Part shown: one piece after another, positions 21,252 to 28,916 of the stretch
Numbering within the stretch: position 1 is the first letter of the stretch
Layout of the letters: each line of letters begins with the position of its first letter
NCBI GenBank assembly: GCA_946414655.1
Contig: CAMKPL010000005.1
Span: 1-62,327 of the forward strand
Source: an uncultured Caryophanales bacterium
Lineage (GTDB): Bacteria; Bacillota_I; Bacilli_A; RFN20; CAG-826
Length of the DNA stretch: 62,327 nt
Direction: 5' to 3'
Notes under the pieces: model-generated
The model's input: only the letters and a program-made list of their open reading frames with translations
The model's database searches: none
What the model was told of the DNA's origin: nothing
Made by a program: the position numbers and the translations under genes

Positions 21252-24014
21252 ATGAATGAAGCTTTTGAGCGATATATGGAATTAGTGCACAGCGGTGTTG
21301 CTCATGACGAAAACCCTCCTGGTCGAGGCTCTGGACGATACGCCTGGGGTTCCGGTGAGCATTCATATCAGCATCTTAAAACGTTTCAAGATGCAGTTCG
21401 ATCAATGAGAAAGAATGGCCTCGATGGTGAACCGATGACTGATAAACAAATTGCTGAAGTCATGAACATGACAACCACGCAGCTTCGCGCAAGATTGTCT
21501 GTTGCTGACAATGAAGTTAGAAAAGCTGATATCGCTACAGTAAGAAGAATGAAAGCCGATGAACCCGGCATTTCAAATGTTGAAATTGGTAGAAGACTTG
21601 GGCTTCCAGAATCGACCATTAGAAACTATTTGAAATATGATGTCGAGCATCTTACTGAAACTTCTGGTGTTCATAACGCTAACGTTCTTGCTGAGCAATT
21701 GGAAAAGCGCGGCTATTTAGACGTTGGTAGTGGTGTTGAACGTCATATGGGAATATCAAAAGATAAGCTTAATACTGCCCTTGAAGTTCTTAGAGATCGA
21801 GGATATGCAATTCACAACCTTCAAGTAGAACAACTTGGAACGGGAAACTATACAACTGTAAAGGTTCTTGCTCCTCCTGGAACTGACTTTGCTACTGTTT
21901 CTAGAAATAGAGATAAGATCCAAATTCCAAATGTTTATACTGATGACGGTGGGCAAACCATTAAAGCTCTTGAACCTCCAAGAAGCGTTAGTTCAAAACG
22001 CGTTCAAATTAGATATGCTGAGGATAAAGGTGTTGAACGTGACGGTCTTATTGAGTTGAGGCGTGGAGTTGATGATATTTCGCTTGGCAAAGCAATGTAT
22101 GCTCAGGTTCGTATTGCTGTTGATGGAACCCATTATCTTAAAGGCATGGCGGTTTATGCCGATGATCTACCTGAGGGGGTCGACATTCGTTTTAATACCA
22201 ATAAACATAAAGGTACCCCCATGCTTGGCGAAAAAGATAACAGTGTCTTAAAACCAATGAAAATGGTTAATGGCAAGCTTGATCTTGAAAATCCATTTGG
22301 CGCTTCTATTAAACGGGATGACGAGCTTATGCTTGCTCAACGTCATTATGTTGATAAAAATGGAAAAACACAACTATCTGCAATAAATATTGTTAATGAG
22401 CAAGGTGAATGGGCAACTTGGTCTAAGAATCTTCCTTCTCAATTCTTATCAAAGCAATATCCTTTTCTTGCACAAAGACAATTGGGTTTAACCTTTGCTC
22501 AAAAGAATGATGAGTACAAAGAAATTATGTCGCTTACGAATCCAGTAATTAAGAAGAAACTATTGGATTCTTTTGCTGATGAATGTGACTCTGCAGCAAC
22601 ACATTTGAAAGCAGCAGCCTTACCGAGGCAACAAACTCATGTCATTCTTCCTTTTCCGGATATACCTGACAATGAAATCTATGCTCCCAACTATAAGAAT
22701 GGCGAAACAGTTGCATTGATTAGATATCCACATGGTGGTATATTTGAGATTCCGCAATTGAAAGTTAACAACAATATCAAAAGCGCTAATAAGATTATTA
22801 AGAACGCTCCTGATGCTGTTGGCATTAATGCTCATGTAGCAGCAATTCTTTCTGGTGCGGACTATGACGGCGACAGTGTTGTGGTTTTGCCTTTAAAGAA
22901 TCAAAAGATTAGGCGTAAAGATCCTTTAAAAGATCTTGAAGGGTTTGATCCTAAAGAGGCTTATCCAGGGTATGAAGGCATGCCTCGAATGACAGCCCGA
23001 GCTAAAGCAACTCAAATGGGCAAGGTAACAAATCTTATTACCGATATGACTTTGCGCGGAGCTGGCGATGAGGATCTTGTTAAAGCTATTAAGCATTCAA
23101 TGGTAATCATCGATGCCGAAAAACATAACCTTAATTGGAGAAAGTCTGCAATTGATAATGATATTGCCGCTTTAAAGCGTAAGTATCAAGGTGGCCCCAA
23201 CGCTGGTGCATCGACTCTGATTTCAAGAGCTTCATCTGAGATTAATGTCCCGGCTTTTAAAAAGAAAATCAATCCTGATGGTAGCATGGTTAGAGAACTT
23301 ACTGGCAAAACTAGAAAGGATAAAGCCGGCAATATTAAGGTGGCGACTGTCAAATCAACAAGGATGATGGACACCTTCTATAGAGAAGGAGCTCCTAAGG
23401 ATGCAAGAGCTCTTTCATCTGGCACTAGGATTGAAGAGATATACGCCTCCCATGCAAATAAACTAATGGCCCTGGCTCAAGAAACTAGGAAGGCGTCCAT
23501 AAACATTAAGCCCTATAAGATGTCTGCCTCTGCAAAACAAGCATACCCCAAAGAAGTAGCATCCCTCAATGAGAAACTTGATAGGGCTCTTAAGAATGCG
23601 CCACTAGAAAGAAAGGCACAGCTCATTGCGAATAAGAAAGTATCTTTAAGAATCCAGCAAGATCCAGACATGGATGCTGATAAGAAGAAGAAGATACGTG
23701 GTCAAGAACTGAACCGTGCTCGAAATTTAGTAGGGGCTAAGAAAGATCTTGTGAATATTACTGATTCTGAATGGGAAGCTATTCAAGCTCATGCTGTATC
23801 ATCCAATGTTCTCACACAGATCATGAACAACACTGATATGGATAAGCTCAAACAAAGGGCTACTCCTAGAACAACTGTTGGCATGCCTGCTGCAAAGATA
23901 GCTAGAGCCAAGCTTTTGGCTCGTGCTGGTTTTAATCAAGCAGAAATAGCAGAACAATTACATGTTTCTGTAACAACACTTCGTAACAATGTTGATTTAA
24001 CTGTTTACAATTAA
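21252..24014 (+). CDS. Putative phage RNA polymerase, DxDGD (YonO/QDE-1-like) type
   Basis: This encodes 920 residues. The catalytic signature DYDGD is at 537-541, in GADYDGDSVVVLPL. It is preceded by RYPHGGIFEIPQ (about 490) and GINAHVAAI, an arrangement matching the beta-prime-type barrel of cellular RNA polymerase and its single-chain relatives. Two helix-turn-helix segments lie near 62-82 and 107-126 and one at about 895-914; they could recognise promoters. A GRGSGRYAWGSG tag sits at about 24-35 and resembles tags in virion-region proteins at 30673 and 31235. It begins 4 nt after the RecB-like gene. The second barrel and the bridge helix could not be placed by eye, so activity is unproven. 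Confidence 0.75.
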   Translation: MNEAFERYMELVHSGVAHDENPPGRGSGRYAWGSGEHSYQHLKTFQDAVRSMRKNGLDGEPMTDKQIAEVMNMTTTQLRARLSVADNEVRKADIATVRRMKADEPGISNVEIGRRLGLPESTIRNYLKYDVEHLTETSGVHNANVLAEQLEKRGYLDVGSGVERHMGISKDKLNTALEVLRDRGYAIHNLQVEQLGTGNYTTVKVLAPPGTDFATVSRNRDKIQIPNVYTDDGGQTIKALEPPRSVSSKRVQIRYAEDKGVERDGLIELRRGVDDISLGKAMYAQVRIAVDGTHYLKGMAVYADDLPEGVDIRFNTNKHKGTPMLGEKDNSVLKPMKMVNGKLDLENPFGASIKRDDELMLAQRHYVDKNGKTQLSAINIVNEQGEWATWSKNLPSQFLSKQYPFLAQRQLGLTFAQKNDEYKEIMSLTNPVIKKKLLDSFADECDSAATHLKAAALPRQQTHVILPFPDIPDNEIYAPNYKNGETVALIRYPHGGIFEIPQLKVNNNIKSANKIIKNAPDAVGINAHVAAILSGADYDGDSVVVLPLKNQKIRRKDPLKDLEGFDPKEAYPGYEGMPRMTARAKATQMGKVTNLITDMTLRGAGDEDLVKAIKHSMVIIDAEKHNLNWRKSAIDNDIAALKRKYQGGPNAGASTLISRASSEINVPAFKKKINPDGSMVRELTGKTRKDKAGNIKVATVKSTRMMDTFYREGAPKDARALSSGTRIEEIYASHANKLMALAQETRKASINIKPYKMSASAKQAYPKEVASLNEKLDRALKNAPLERKAQLIANKKVSLRIQQDPDMDADKKKKIRGQELNRARNLVGAKKDLVNITDSEWEAIQAHAVSSNVLTQIMNNTDMDKLKQRATPRTTVGMPAAKIARAKLLARAGFNQAEIAEQLHVSVTTLRNNVDLTVYN

Positions 24015-24029
24015 TGACTATCAAAAGAG

Positions 24030-24344
24030 GTGATTCTTATCACAGATGATGTAATGCTTACAACTATAGACAATCCTTGGAATCCATTCACTAACTTTGA
24101 TGAATGGTTAGCGTATGATCATGAAATGGGTTACGATACAGTTTGTTATCTTGATAGAGTTGCTAATGCTAGTGAAGAATTGAGTGATAACGATTACGAT
24201 GAAGCAATTCTTGAAGCAATGAAAGAAATTTGTGAGTTAAATGTTTTAGGAATTTACAAATTGATTCACAAAGATGACGTTATTGATCCAAACAAAGTTC
24301 AAACTAATTTGGCATCGATCTTGAATGCTCAAGCTCAAGGCTAA
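24030..24344 (+). CDS. Conserved phage protein of unknown function (up to 104 aa)
   Basis: GTG 24030 lies within the AGAGGTGAT ribosome site and is a poor start. At GGTGAT plus 4 nt, where comparable genes have ATG, the codon is ATC (24039). The first ATG (24054) is too far. A non-standard ATC start is therefore possible. The protein is acidic, with TTIDNPWNPFTNFDEW near the N-terminus and ICELNVLGIYK later, a pattern I recall from many gut Bacillota phages, always hypothetical. Confidence 0.7.
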   Translation: MILITDDVMLTTIDNPWNPFTNFDEWLAYDHEMGYDTVCYLDRVANASEELSDNDYDEAILEAMKEICELNVLGIYKLIHKDDVIDPNKVQTNLASILNAQAQG

Positions 24345-24828
24345 TAAGTTTGTAGTTGAATAATTATTTTGTAAAACGAATAAGTTTATACATTTCATTT
24401 GGTTTAAAAGAATATTCTAAATACTTTTCAGCGTTCTTTCAATCGATTGCAACAAAAGTTAACTAAAAATTTTAATTCAGAAATGGAGGAATCTCCACTT
24501 TTCCTCAGTTTACATAATTACAAAAGCTTTTGTTGTTGAATTCTTGAAAGACCTGAGGGCATTTAGAATTCTTTTAACATAGGGGGGGGTCCGCAGTATT
24601 ATACCCCCCTCTCTTTTCGCCGCCCTCTTCAAAAAAACCCCGGAGGGACATTTTTAGGAAACTTTTTATGGGCATAGAGATTCCGTCTGCATGATTTGTC
24701 GCATTTCTTACCCAAAAATCAATTGTACACTACACCTTCTTTCATTTATATATATTCTCCTGTCTCTATGCCTTTAAAAAGTCTCCTAAAAGTACTACAA
24801 AACTATAAAACATTGAGGTGAAAGTCCA
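24345..24828. promoter_or_regulatory. Structured gene-free block, candidate cos/pac and late control site
   Basis: These 484 bp contain no supported gene. The block holds a G8 run (24582-24589) facing a C6 run (24604-24609) across CCGCAGTATTATA. It also holds a 29-bp imperfect inverted repeat (about 26 of 29 matching) at 24652-24680 and 24763-24791. Smaller dyads are CAACAAAAG/CTTTTGTTG and GTTGAATTCT/AGAATTC. It separates the early side from the virion genes and precedes the packaging module. TTGTAC near 24724 with TATATA downstream could be a late promoter. A cohesive-end or packaging site is favoured because an HNH gene and TerS/TerL follow; this is inference. Confidence 0.5.
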
Positions 24829-25212
24829 ATGGCATTCGTATATTTCAACCCAAATCCTAATGGAAAGTCTGTTGGGGATTGCACTATTAGGGCTATATCC
24901 TTATTAATGGATCAAGATTGGCGCAAAACGTATATTGGATTGGCCGCAATGGGCTTTTCAGAATGCGATATGCCATCGTCAAATGCAGTTTGGGGTAAGT
25001 ATTTGGCTAGCAATGGATATGACAGAGGCATAATCCCTGATACATGCCCATATTGTTATACTGTAGATGACTTTTGTAAAGATAATCCTGTCGGAAAGTT
25101 CATGCTTGCAGCTGACAGACATGTTGTGACAATCATCGATGGCAATTATTACGATACATGGGATTCGGGCAACTTAATCCCGCTATATTATTGGTTTAAA
25201 AGGGAGGACTAA
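24829..25212 (+). CDS. Papain/C39-like cysteine peptidase-like protein (127 aa)
   Basis: GDCTIRAISLL (Cys about 18), DRHVVTIIDG (His about 98) and YDTWDSG (Asp about 108-111) give the Cys, His, Asp order of papain-fold peptidases. The small size and ending (YYWFKRED) match, from memory, a family encoded at the start of structural modules in gut Bacillota phages. It might process the neighbouring Gly/Gln-rich proteins. The start follows TGAGGTGAAAG. Confidence 0.65.
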   Translation: MAFVYFNPNPNGKSVGDCTIRAISLLMDQDWRKTYIGLAAMGFSECDMPSSNAVWGKYLASNGYDRGIIPDTCPYCYTVDDFCKDNPVGKFMLAADRHVVTIIDGNYYDTWDSGNLIPLYYWFKRED

Positions 25213-25213
25213 A

Positions 25214-25645
25214 ATGAATTACGGATATTATCCACAATATGGAGCTCAAACAGTATATCCATATATGCAGCCAAATATGCAAAATACTGCAGTTCCAATG
25301 CAAACTACTATGCAACAACCTCAGATCCAAAATCAGCAGCAATCCGCAATGAACACGCCAATACAAAATGAGCTTATGCTTGTTCTTGTAAAGGATGACA
25401 ATGCAGTTCAAAACTATCCTGTAGCAAATGGAAATTCAGTAATGCTGATGAACTACGACAGCGGCAAATTCTGGATAAAATCCATGACAAATGGTGTTAC
25501 ACCTACAATCACCGAGCATAAGTTTGAAGTCGTAAATGGAAACCAAAATACTTCAGCTTCTAACTTCGTTTCTCAAGAGGAGTTCAAAGCGTTATCTGCA
25601 AATGTAGATAGAATCCAAAAAATCATTGAAGATCTTAACTCTTAA
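25214..25645 (+). CDS. Gln/Tyr-rich virion-region protein (143 aa)
   Basis: The first 55 residues are low complexity (Gln, Tyr, Pro, Met). A beta-rich middle contains YPVANGNSVMLMN, with FWIK about 7 residues later, and a short helical coiled-coil-like end follows. From memory, similar proteins sit beside the C39-like peptidase in related phages. It is probably a structural or virion-associated component. Confidence 0.65.
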   Translation: MNYGYYPQYGAQTVYPYMQPNMQNTAVPMQTTMQQPQIQNQQQSAMNTPIQNELMLVLVKDDNAVQNYPVANGNSVMLMNYDSGKFWIKSMTNGVTPTITEHKFEVVNGNQNTSASNFVSQEEFKALSANVDRIQKIIEDLNS

Positions 25646-25658
25646 GGAGGCTTGAACT

Positions 25659-25877
25659 ATGTTTCCGTTTCAGCAACCGCAAAATCCAATCTTCTCAATG
25701 TTTGGCTCAATGCAGAACTTCAACAATCAGTTTAACAACTTTAAACAAAACTTTTCTCAACAAGGATTTGGAAATCCTCAAGCTTTAGTACAAAACATGC
25801 TTAACACCGGCCAAATGTCTCAAAGCCAATTCAATCAATTGAGCGCAATGGCTGATGCTATCATGGGTCACAAATGA
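25659..25877 (+). CDS. Small Gln/Asn/Phe-rich protein (72 aa)
   Basis: It starts after AAGGAGG. It is low complexity (Gln, Asn, Phe, Met) and ends in a regular helix. No catalytic motif is present. It is part of the 24829-27686 gene set and likely a virion accessory component. Confidence 0.6.
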   Translation: MFPFQQPQNPIFSMFGSMQNFNNQFNNFKQNFSQQGFGNPQALVQNMLNTGQMSQSQFNQLSAMADAIMGHK

Positions 25878-25934
25878 GATGTAGAATCTTGTCGTAAGCA
25901 AGTATCTATAAATTTCTTTTAAGGAGGCCTATTA

Positions 25935-26726
25935 ATGGCTTTATCGAATGAAAATGGCAACAACGGTATGGTGATGCCTGTAGCTCCCATGTATGGTGGC
26001 TATGGTAATGGCAACAACAGCGGTTGGGGCAACTTTGGTGGCGATGGCGCTTGGTGGCTGCTAGTATTGTTCCTCTTTGCTTTCAATGGTAACGGCTGGG
26101 GCAATGGCTTTGGCGGTGGCGGTGCTATGCCGTACATCATGAACAACACTACAAACAATGATGTTCAGAGAGGCTTTGATCAGCAGGCTGTAATGAACGG
26201 CATTAATGGTCTTACATCTGCAGTTACTACTGGTTTCTCAAATGCCGAAGTAAGCAGATGTAACGCTCAGGCGAATCTCCTTCAGACTCTGAACAACAAT
26301 CAAAACGCCACTACTGCAGGCATGAACACTTTGGCAATGGCGCTTCAGAATTGCTGCTGTGAGAATCGTGCAAACATTGCCGATCTCAAATACACGGTCG
26401 CTACTGAGAATTGCGCTGACAGAACCGCTGCTGCTGATAACACTCGTGACATTATTGCTGCTGTTACAAATGGTGTTCAGTCTATCAAAGACCAGCTTTG
26501 TCAGCAGGAGATCGATGCTCTTAAGACTCAGAATGCTAACCTCCAGACTCAGGTTAATCTTCAGGCTCTTAATGCTTCTCAGACCGCTCAGACGGCAAGA
26601 ATTCTTCAGGACAATCTGGCTCAGACTCAGGCGCTTGAGCAGTATCTTAACCCCGCTCCGGTTCCCGCATATGTTGTCCAGAATCCCAATTGCTGTGGCA
26701 TGAATTACAACTGCGGCTGCAACTGA
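25935..26726 (+). CDS. Gly-rich, coiled-coil virion-associated protein (263 aa)
   Basis: Residues 1-70 are Gly/Asn/Trp-rich with a hydrophobic run (WWLLVLFLFAF). The middle is a long Gln/Asn/Ala helix predicted to form a coiled coil, with a CCCENR motif and several single Cys. The tail is Pro/Cys-rich. Its codon use is richer in C/G than that of the small genes. From memory, this Gly-rich plus coiled-coil type is common near the terminase of gut phages. The role is unknown. Confidence 0.65.
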   Translation: MALSNENGNNGMVMPVAPMYGGYGNGNNSGWGNFGGDGAWWLLVLFLFAFNGNGWGNGFGGGGAMPYIMNNTTNNDVQRGFDQQAVMNGINGLTSAVTTGFSNAEVSRCNAQANLLQTLNNNQNATTAGMNTLAMALQNCCCENRANIADLKYTVATENCADRTAAADNTRDIIAAVTNGVQSIKDQLCQQEIDALKTQNANLQTQVNLQALNASQTAQTARILQDNLAQTQALEQYLNPAPVPAYVVQNPNCCGMNYNCGCN

Positions 26727-26741
26727 TTGGAGGTGGCATAA

Positions 26742-27185
26742 ATGGCTGAATATTCAGCAAATGCTGTCCAGACAGTAAACCCTGGCGAATCTATTATTTT
26801 TACAGATGCTCCGGTTCCTTGCACAAGAGGCTTGGTCCGTCATAGAGATGAAACAGGAAGCTTTCTTCTTAGAGGCGATGTTACTCAGTGTGCATGCTGC
26901 GGACGTAGAAACCGGTTTTCAAATTATCTCGTAGACTTTGGCGCGAACATTGCAATCCCTGAAGGCGGAACCGTTGAAGCCATTTCTGTTGCAATCACAA
27001 TTGATAGCGCTACAATTCCGGCAAGTGATATGATTGTTACTCCTGCTGCGGTAGAGCAGTATTTCAATGTAAGCAGAGCCGTTAATGCTCAGATTTGGTC
27101 TGGTTGCTGTGAAACGGTTACTATCCGCAATACGAGTTCTCAGCCGATTCTCGTTCAGAATGCAAATGTAATTTTTAGCCGATAA
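26742..27185 (+). CDS. Beta-sandwich (BclA/TNF-like) decoration or head-fibre protein (147 aa)
   Basis: The sequence is almost wholly beta-patterned, with VNPGESIIFTD near the start, a paired-Cys loop (CACCGRR), YFNVSRAVNA and VTIRNTSS with VLVQNANVIF-like strands at the end. This is the pattern of trimeric jelly-roll domains found in surface fibres. From memory, close relatives occur in clostridial prophages. It is probably a capsid surface or head-fibre protein. Confidence 0.6.
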   Translation: MAEYSANAVQTVNPGESIIFTDAPVPCTRGLVRHRDETGSFLLRGDVTQCACCGRRNRFSNYLVDFGANIAIPEGGTVEAISVAITIDSATIPASDMIVTPAAVEQYFNVSRAVNAQIWSGCCETVTIRNTSSQPILVQNANVIFSR

Positions 27186-27203
27186 CGAGAGGAGGATTAA
27201 CGT

Positions 27204-27686
27204 ATGAAAGACATGGAACTTCTTCATAAGCTTGAAGATATTGTTACAGAAGAACTCAAGAGGGTTGCAAAAAAGGGCGATGTACAGCCTGCAGAATGGG
27301 TCAATTTCAAAGCTGCAGTTTGCATCATGAAAGAGGTCAAAGAACTTGAACGAATGCTTTCGGAACCGGATATGGATGAAGGCTATTCTTCAAGGAGTTA
27401 TAGCACGCCCTTCATGCCTCATATGACTTATGATGGCAATAGAACTTATCGAGTAGAAGGTTCTTACGATAATCAAAATGGTGGTATGTCTCGTGCTAGA
27501 GGACGTTCTAGGACCACGGGAAGATACATGAGTAGAGATTCTGCTTATGACATGGGCCGAAGCAATCATAGTATTAAAGACCGGATGGTAGATTCTTTGG
27601 AACGTATGTATGACGAAGCTGTTACTGAGCATGAAAAAGCTACCATCGATGACTGGATTCATAAAATTGAATCTTCTGAAAGATAA
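27204..27686 (+). CDS. Virion-region helical/Arg-rich protein (160 aa)
   Basis: The N-terminal 50 residues are helical. The centre is a Ser/Arg/Tyr/Gly-rich disordered stretch, and the C-terminal 45 residues are a helical hairpin (HSIKDRMVDSLERM). From memory, this ending recurs in small proteins just upstream of phage terminases. A structural or scaffolding role is possible. Confidence 0.6.
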   Translation: MKDMELLHKLEDIVTEELKRVAKKGDVQPAEWVNFKAAVCIMKEVKELERMLSEPDMDEGYSSRSYSTPFMPHMTYDGNRTYRVEGSYDNQNGGMSRARGRSRTTGRYMSRDSAYDMGRSNHSIKDRMVDSLERMYDEAVTEHEKATIDDWIHKIESSER

Positions 27687-27704
27687 CTTATAAAATCGTG
27701 CGCC

Positions 27705-27740
27705 AAGGGGTCTGGATTATTCTGGGCCCCTTATTTATAT
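27705..27740 (+). terminator. Intrinsic terminator
   Basis: AAGGGG and CCCCTT (27727-27732) form the stem with extra pairing inside, followed by an A/T-rich tract. It separates the fibre cluster from the packaging genes. Confidence 0.6.
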
Positions 27741-27784
27741 GATAGGACAAGGTCCTCAGTACGAACAAAATTTGGGGAGTTTTT

Positions 27785-27806
27785 CCTATTATATAAATGA
27801 TATAAT
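27785..27806 (+). promoter_or_regulatory. Possible late promoter (weak)
   Basis: The A/T-rich stretch between the terminator and the TerS gene contains TATAAA and a TATAAT just before AAGGAGG. It has no TCGCAA box at the 13-nt distance, so it is not part of the repeated promoter set. A -35 box is not clear. Confidence 0.3.
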
Positions 27807-27821
27807 AAGGAGGAATTGGGA

Positions 27822-28121
27822 ATGCCTGATAATGTAAATAGGCATGCTCCTGCTAAAACCCCTAAAGGTCGTGAAAATCAACTAATAAGTTTGGCTGTTG
27901 ATTTGGCCGAAAAACAGCTTCAGGAAGGAACTGCTAGTTCTCAAGTGATCACGCATTTCTTGAAACTTGGAACTGAACGAGAACGCCTTGAACGGGAAAA
28001 ACTGGAGCAAGAAAATCTCTTAATACGAGAAAAAGTAAATGCTATTAGGGCTGCGGAAAGGGTTGAAGAACTCTACGCGAATGCTATTGCCGCTATGAAA
28101 GCTTATGGTGGTAATGAATGA
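27822..28121 (+). CDS. terS: Terminase small subunit-like protein (99 aa)
   Basis: ATG 27822 follows AGGAGG by 8 nt. The N-terminus is Pro/Lys-rich, then ENQLISLAVDLAEKQL and a long Glu/Arg/Leu helix. Size, helical layout and position before HNH, connector and TerL fit a DNA-recognising small terminase. The helix-turn-helix is not obvious, so the assignment rests partly on context. It overlaps the HNH gene by 4 nt. Confidence 0.6.
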   Translation: MPDNVNRHAPAKTPKGRENQLISLAVDLAEKQLQEGTASSQVITHFLKLGTERERLEREKLEQENLLIREKVNAIRAAERVEELYANAIAAMKAYGGNE

Positions 28122-28528
28122 GAACATATTCGGAATTAATTACAATACCAGATTATTACGATCGATTTGAATACCTCAAACTTGGGGGTCGAGTAGGTGC
28201 TGAAACTTTTGGTTATGATCGATGGCTAAACCAAATCTTTTATACAAGTAAAGAGTGGCTTAACTTTAGATGGAAAATCATAGAACGAGATAACGCTTGT
28301 GATCTTGCGTTTAAAGGCTATGATATCTATAAAGGTTTGGTTGTTCACCACATATCACCAATAACAAAAGAGGACATCATAAATCGAGCTCCAAAGCTTT
28401 TCGATCCTGAGAATCTGGTATGTGTCGCCGTTTTAACGCACAAAGCAATCCATTATGGAGATCGAAAACTCTTACCAAAGCCTTTAATTATTCGTACCAA
28501 AAATGATACTTGTCCTTGGAAATCATAA
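28118..28528 (+). CDS. HNH endonuclease (136 aa)
   Basis: VVHHISPITKEDI (about 75-87), DPENLVCV and a late LTHKAIHYG supply the His, Asn and His of an HNH nuclease. HNH proteins next to terminase genes assist cohesive-end cleavage during packaging in several phages. This supports a cos-type strategy here. Confidence 0.8.
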   Translation: MRTYSELITIPDYYDRFEYLKLGGRVGAETFGYDRWLNQIFYTSKEWLNFRWKIIERDNACDLAFKGYDIYKGLVVHHISPITKEDIINRAPKLFDPENLVCVAVLTHKAIHYGDRKLLPKPLIIRTKNDTCPWKS

Positions 28529-28540
28529 GGAGGAATATCA

Positions 28541-28900
28541 TTGTATTCAGACATGTCAATAATTGACACCATTAAGAAGATGCTCGGTCTTTCTCCAGAT
28601 TATACAGCATTTGATACTGATATTTTATTCTTTATCAATTCTGCAATAATGGATCTAAGTCAACTTGGCGTATGTTCTCCGAATTTTCAAATTACTGAAG
28701 ATGGTAATGAAAAATGGGATGATTTGTTATCTGAATCGTCAAGTAATGGTCTTCTGAATGGTGCTCAAAAATTTATTTATATAAAAACTCGGCTTGTATT
28801 CGATCCTCCAAATAGTGGTTATGTAACATCGGCTCTTCAAAAAGAACTTGACGAAACTACATGGAGGCTTCGAGTTCAAGTAGATGGTGAAAGCAAGTAA
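28541..28900 (+). CDS. Head-tail connector, gp6-like (119 aa)
   Basis: TTG 28541 follows AAGGAGG. IDTIKKMLGL, then FDTDILFFINSAIMDLSQLGV, and a Leu-rich C-terminal region ending in a charged tail match the HK97 gp6-type connector helices. It normally forms a ring under the portal. Its place before TerL is unusual but seen in gut phages. Confidence 0.75.
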   Translation: MYSDMSIIDTIKKMLGLSPDYTAFDTDILFFINSAIMDLSQLGVCSPNFQITEDGNEKWDDLLSESSSNGLLNGAQKFIYIKTRLVFDPPNSGYVTSALQKELDETTWRLRVQVDGESK

Positions 28901-28916
28901 AACGAGGTGAAATCCT

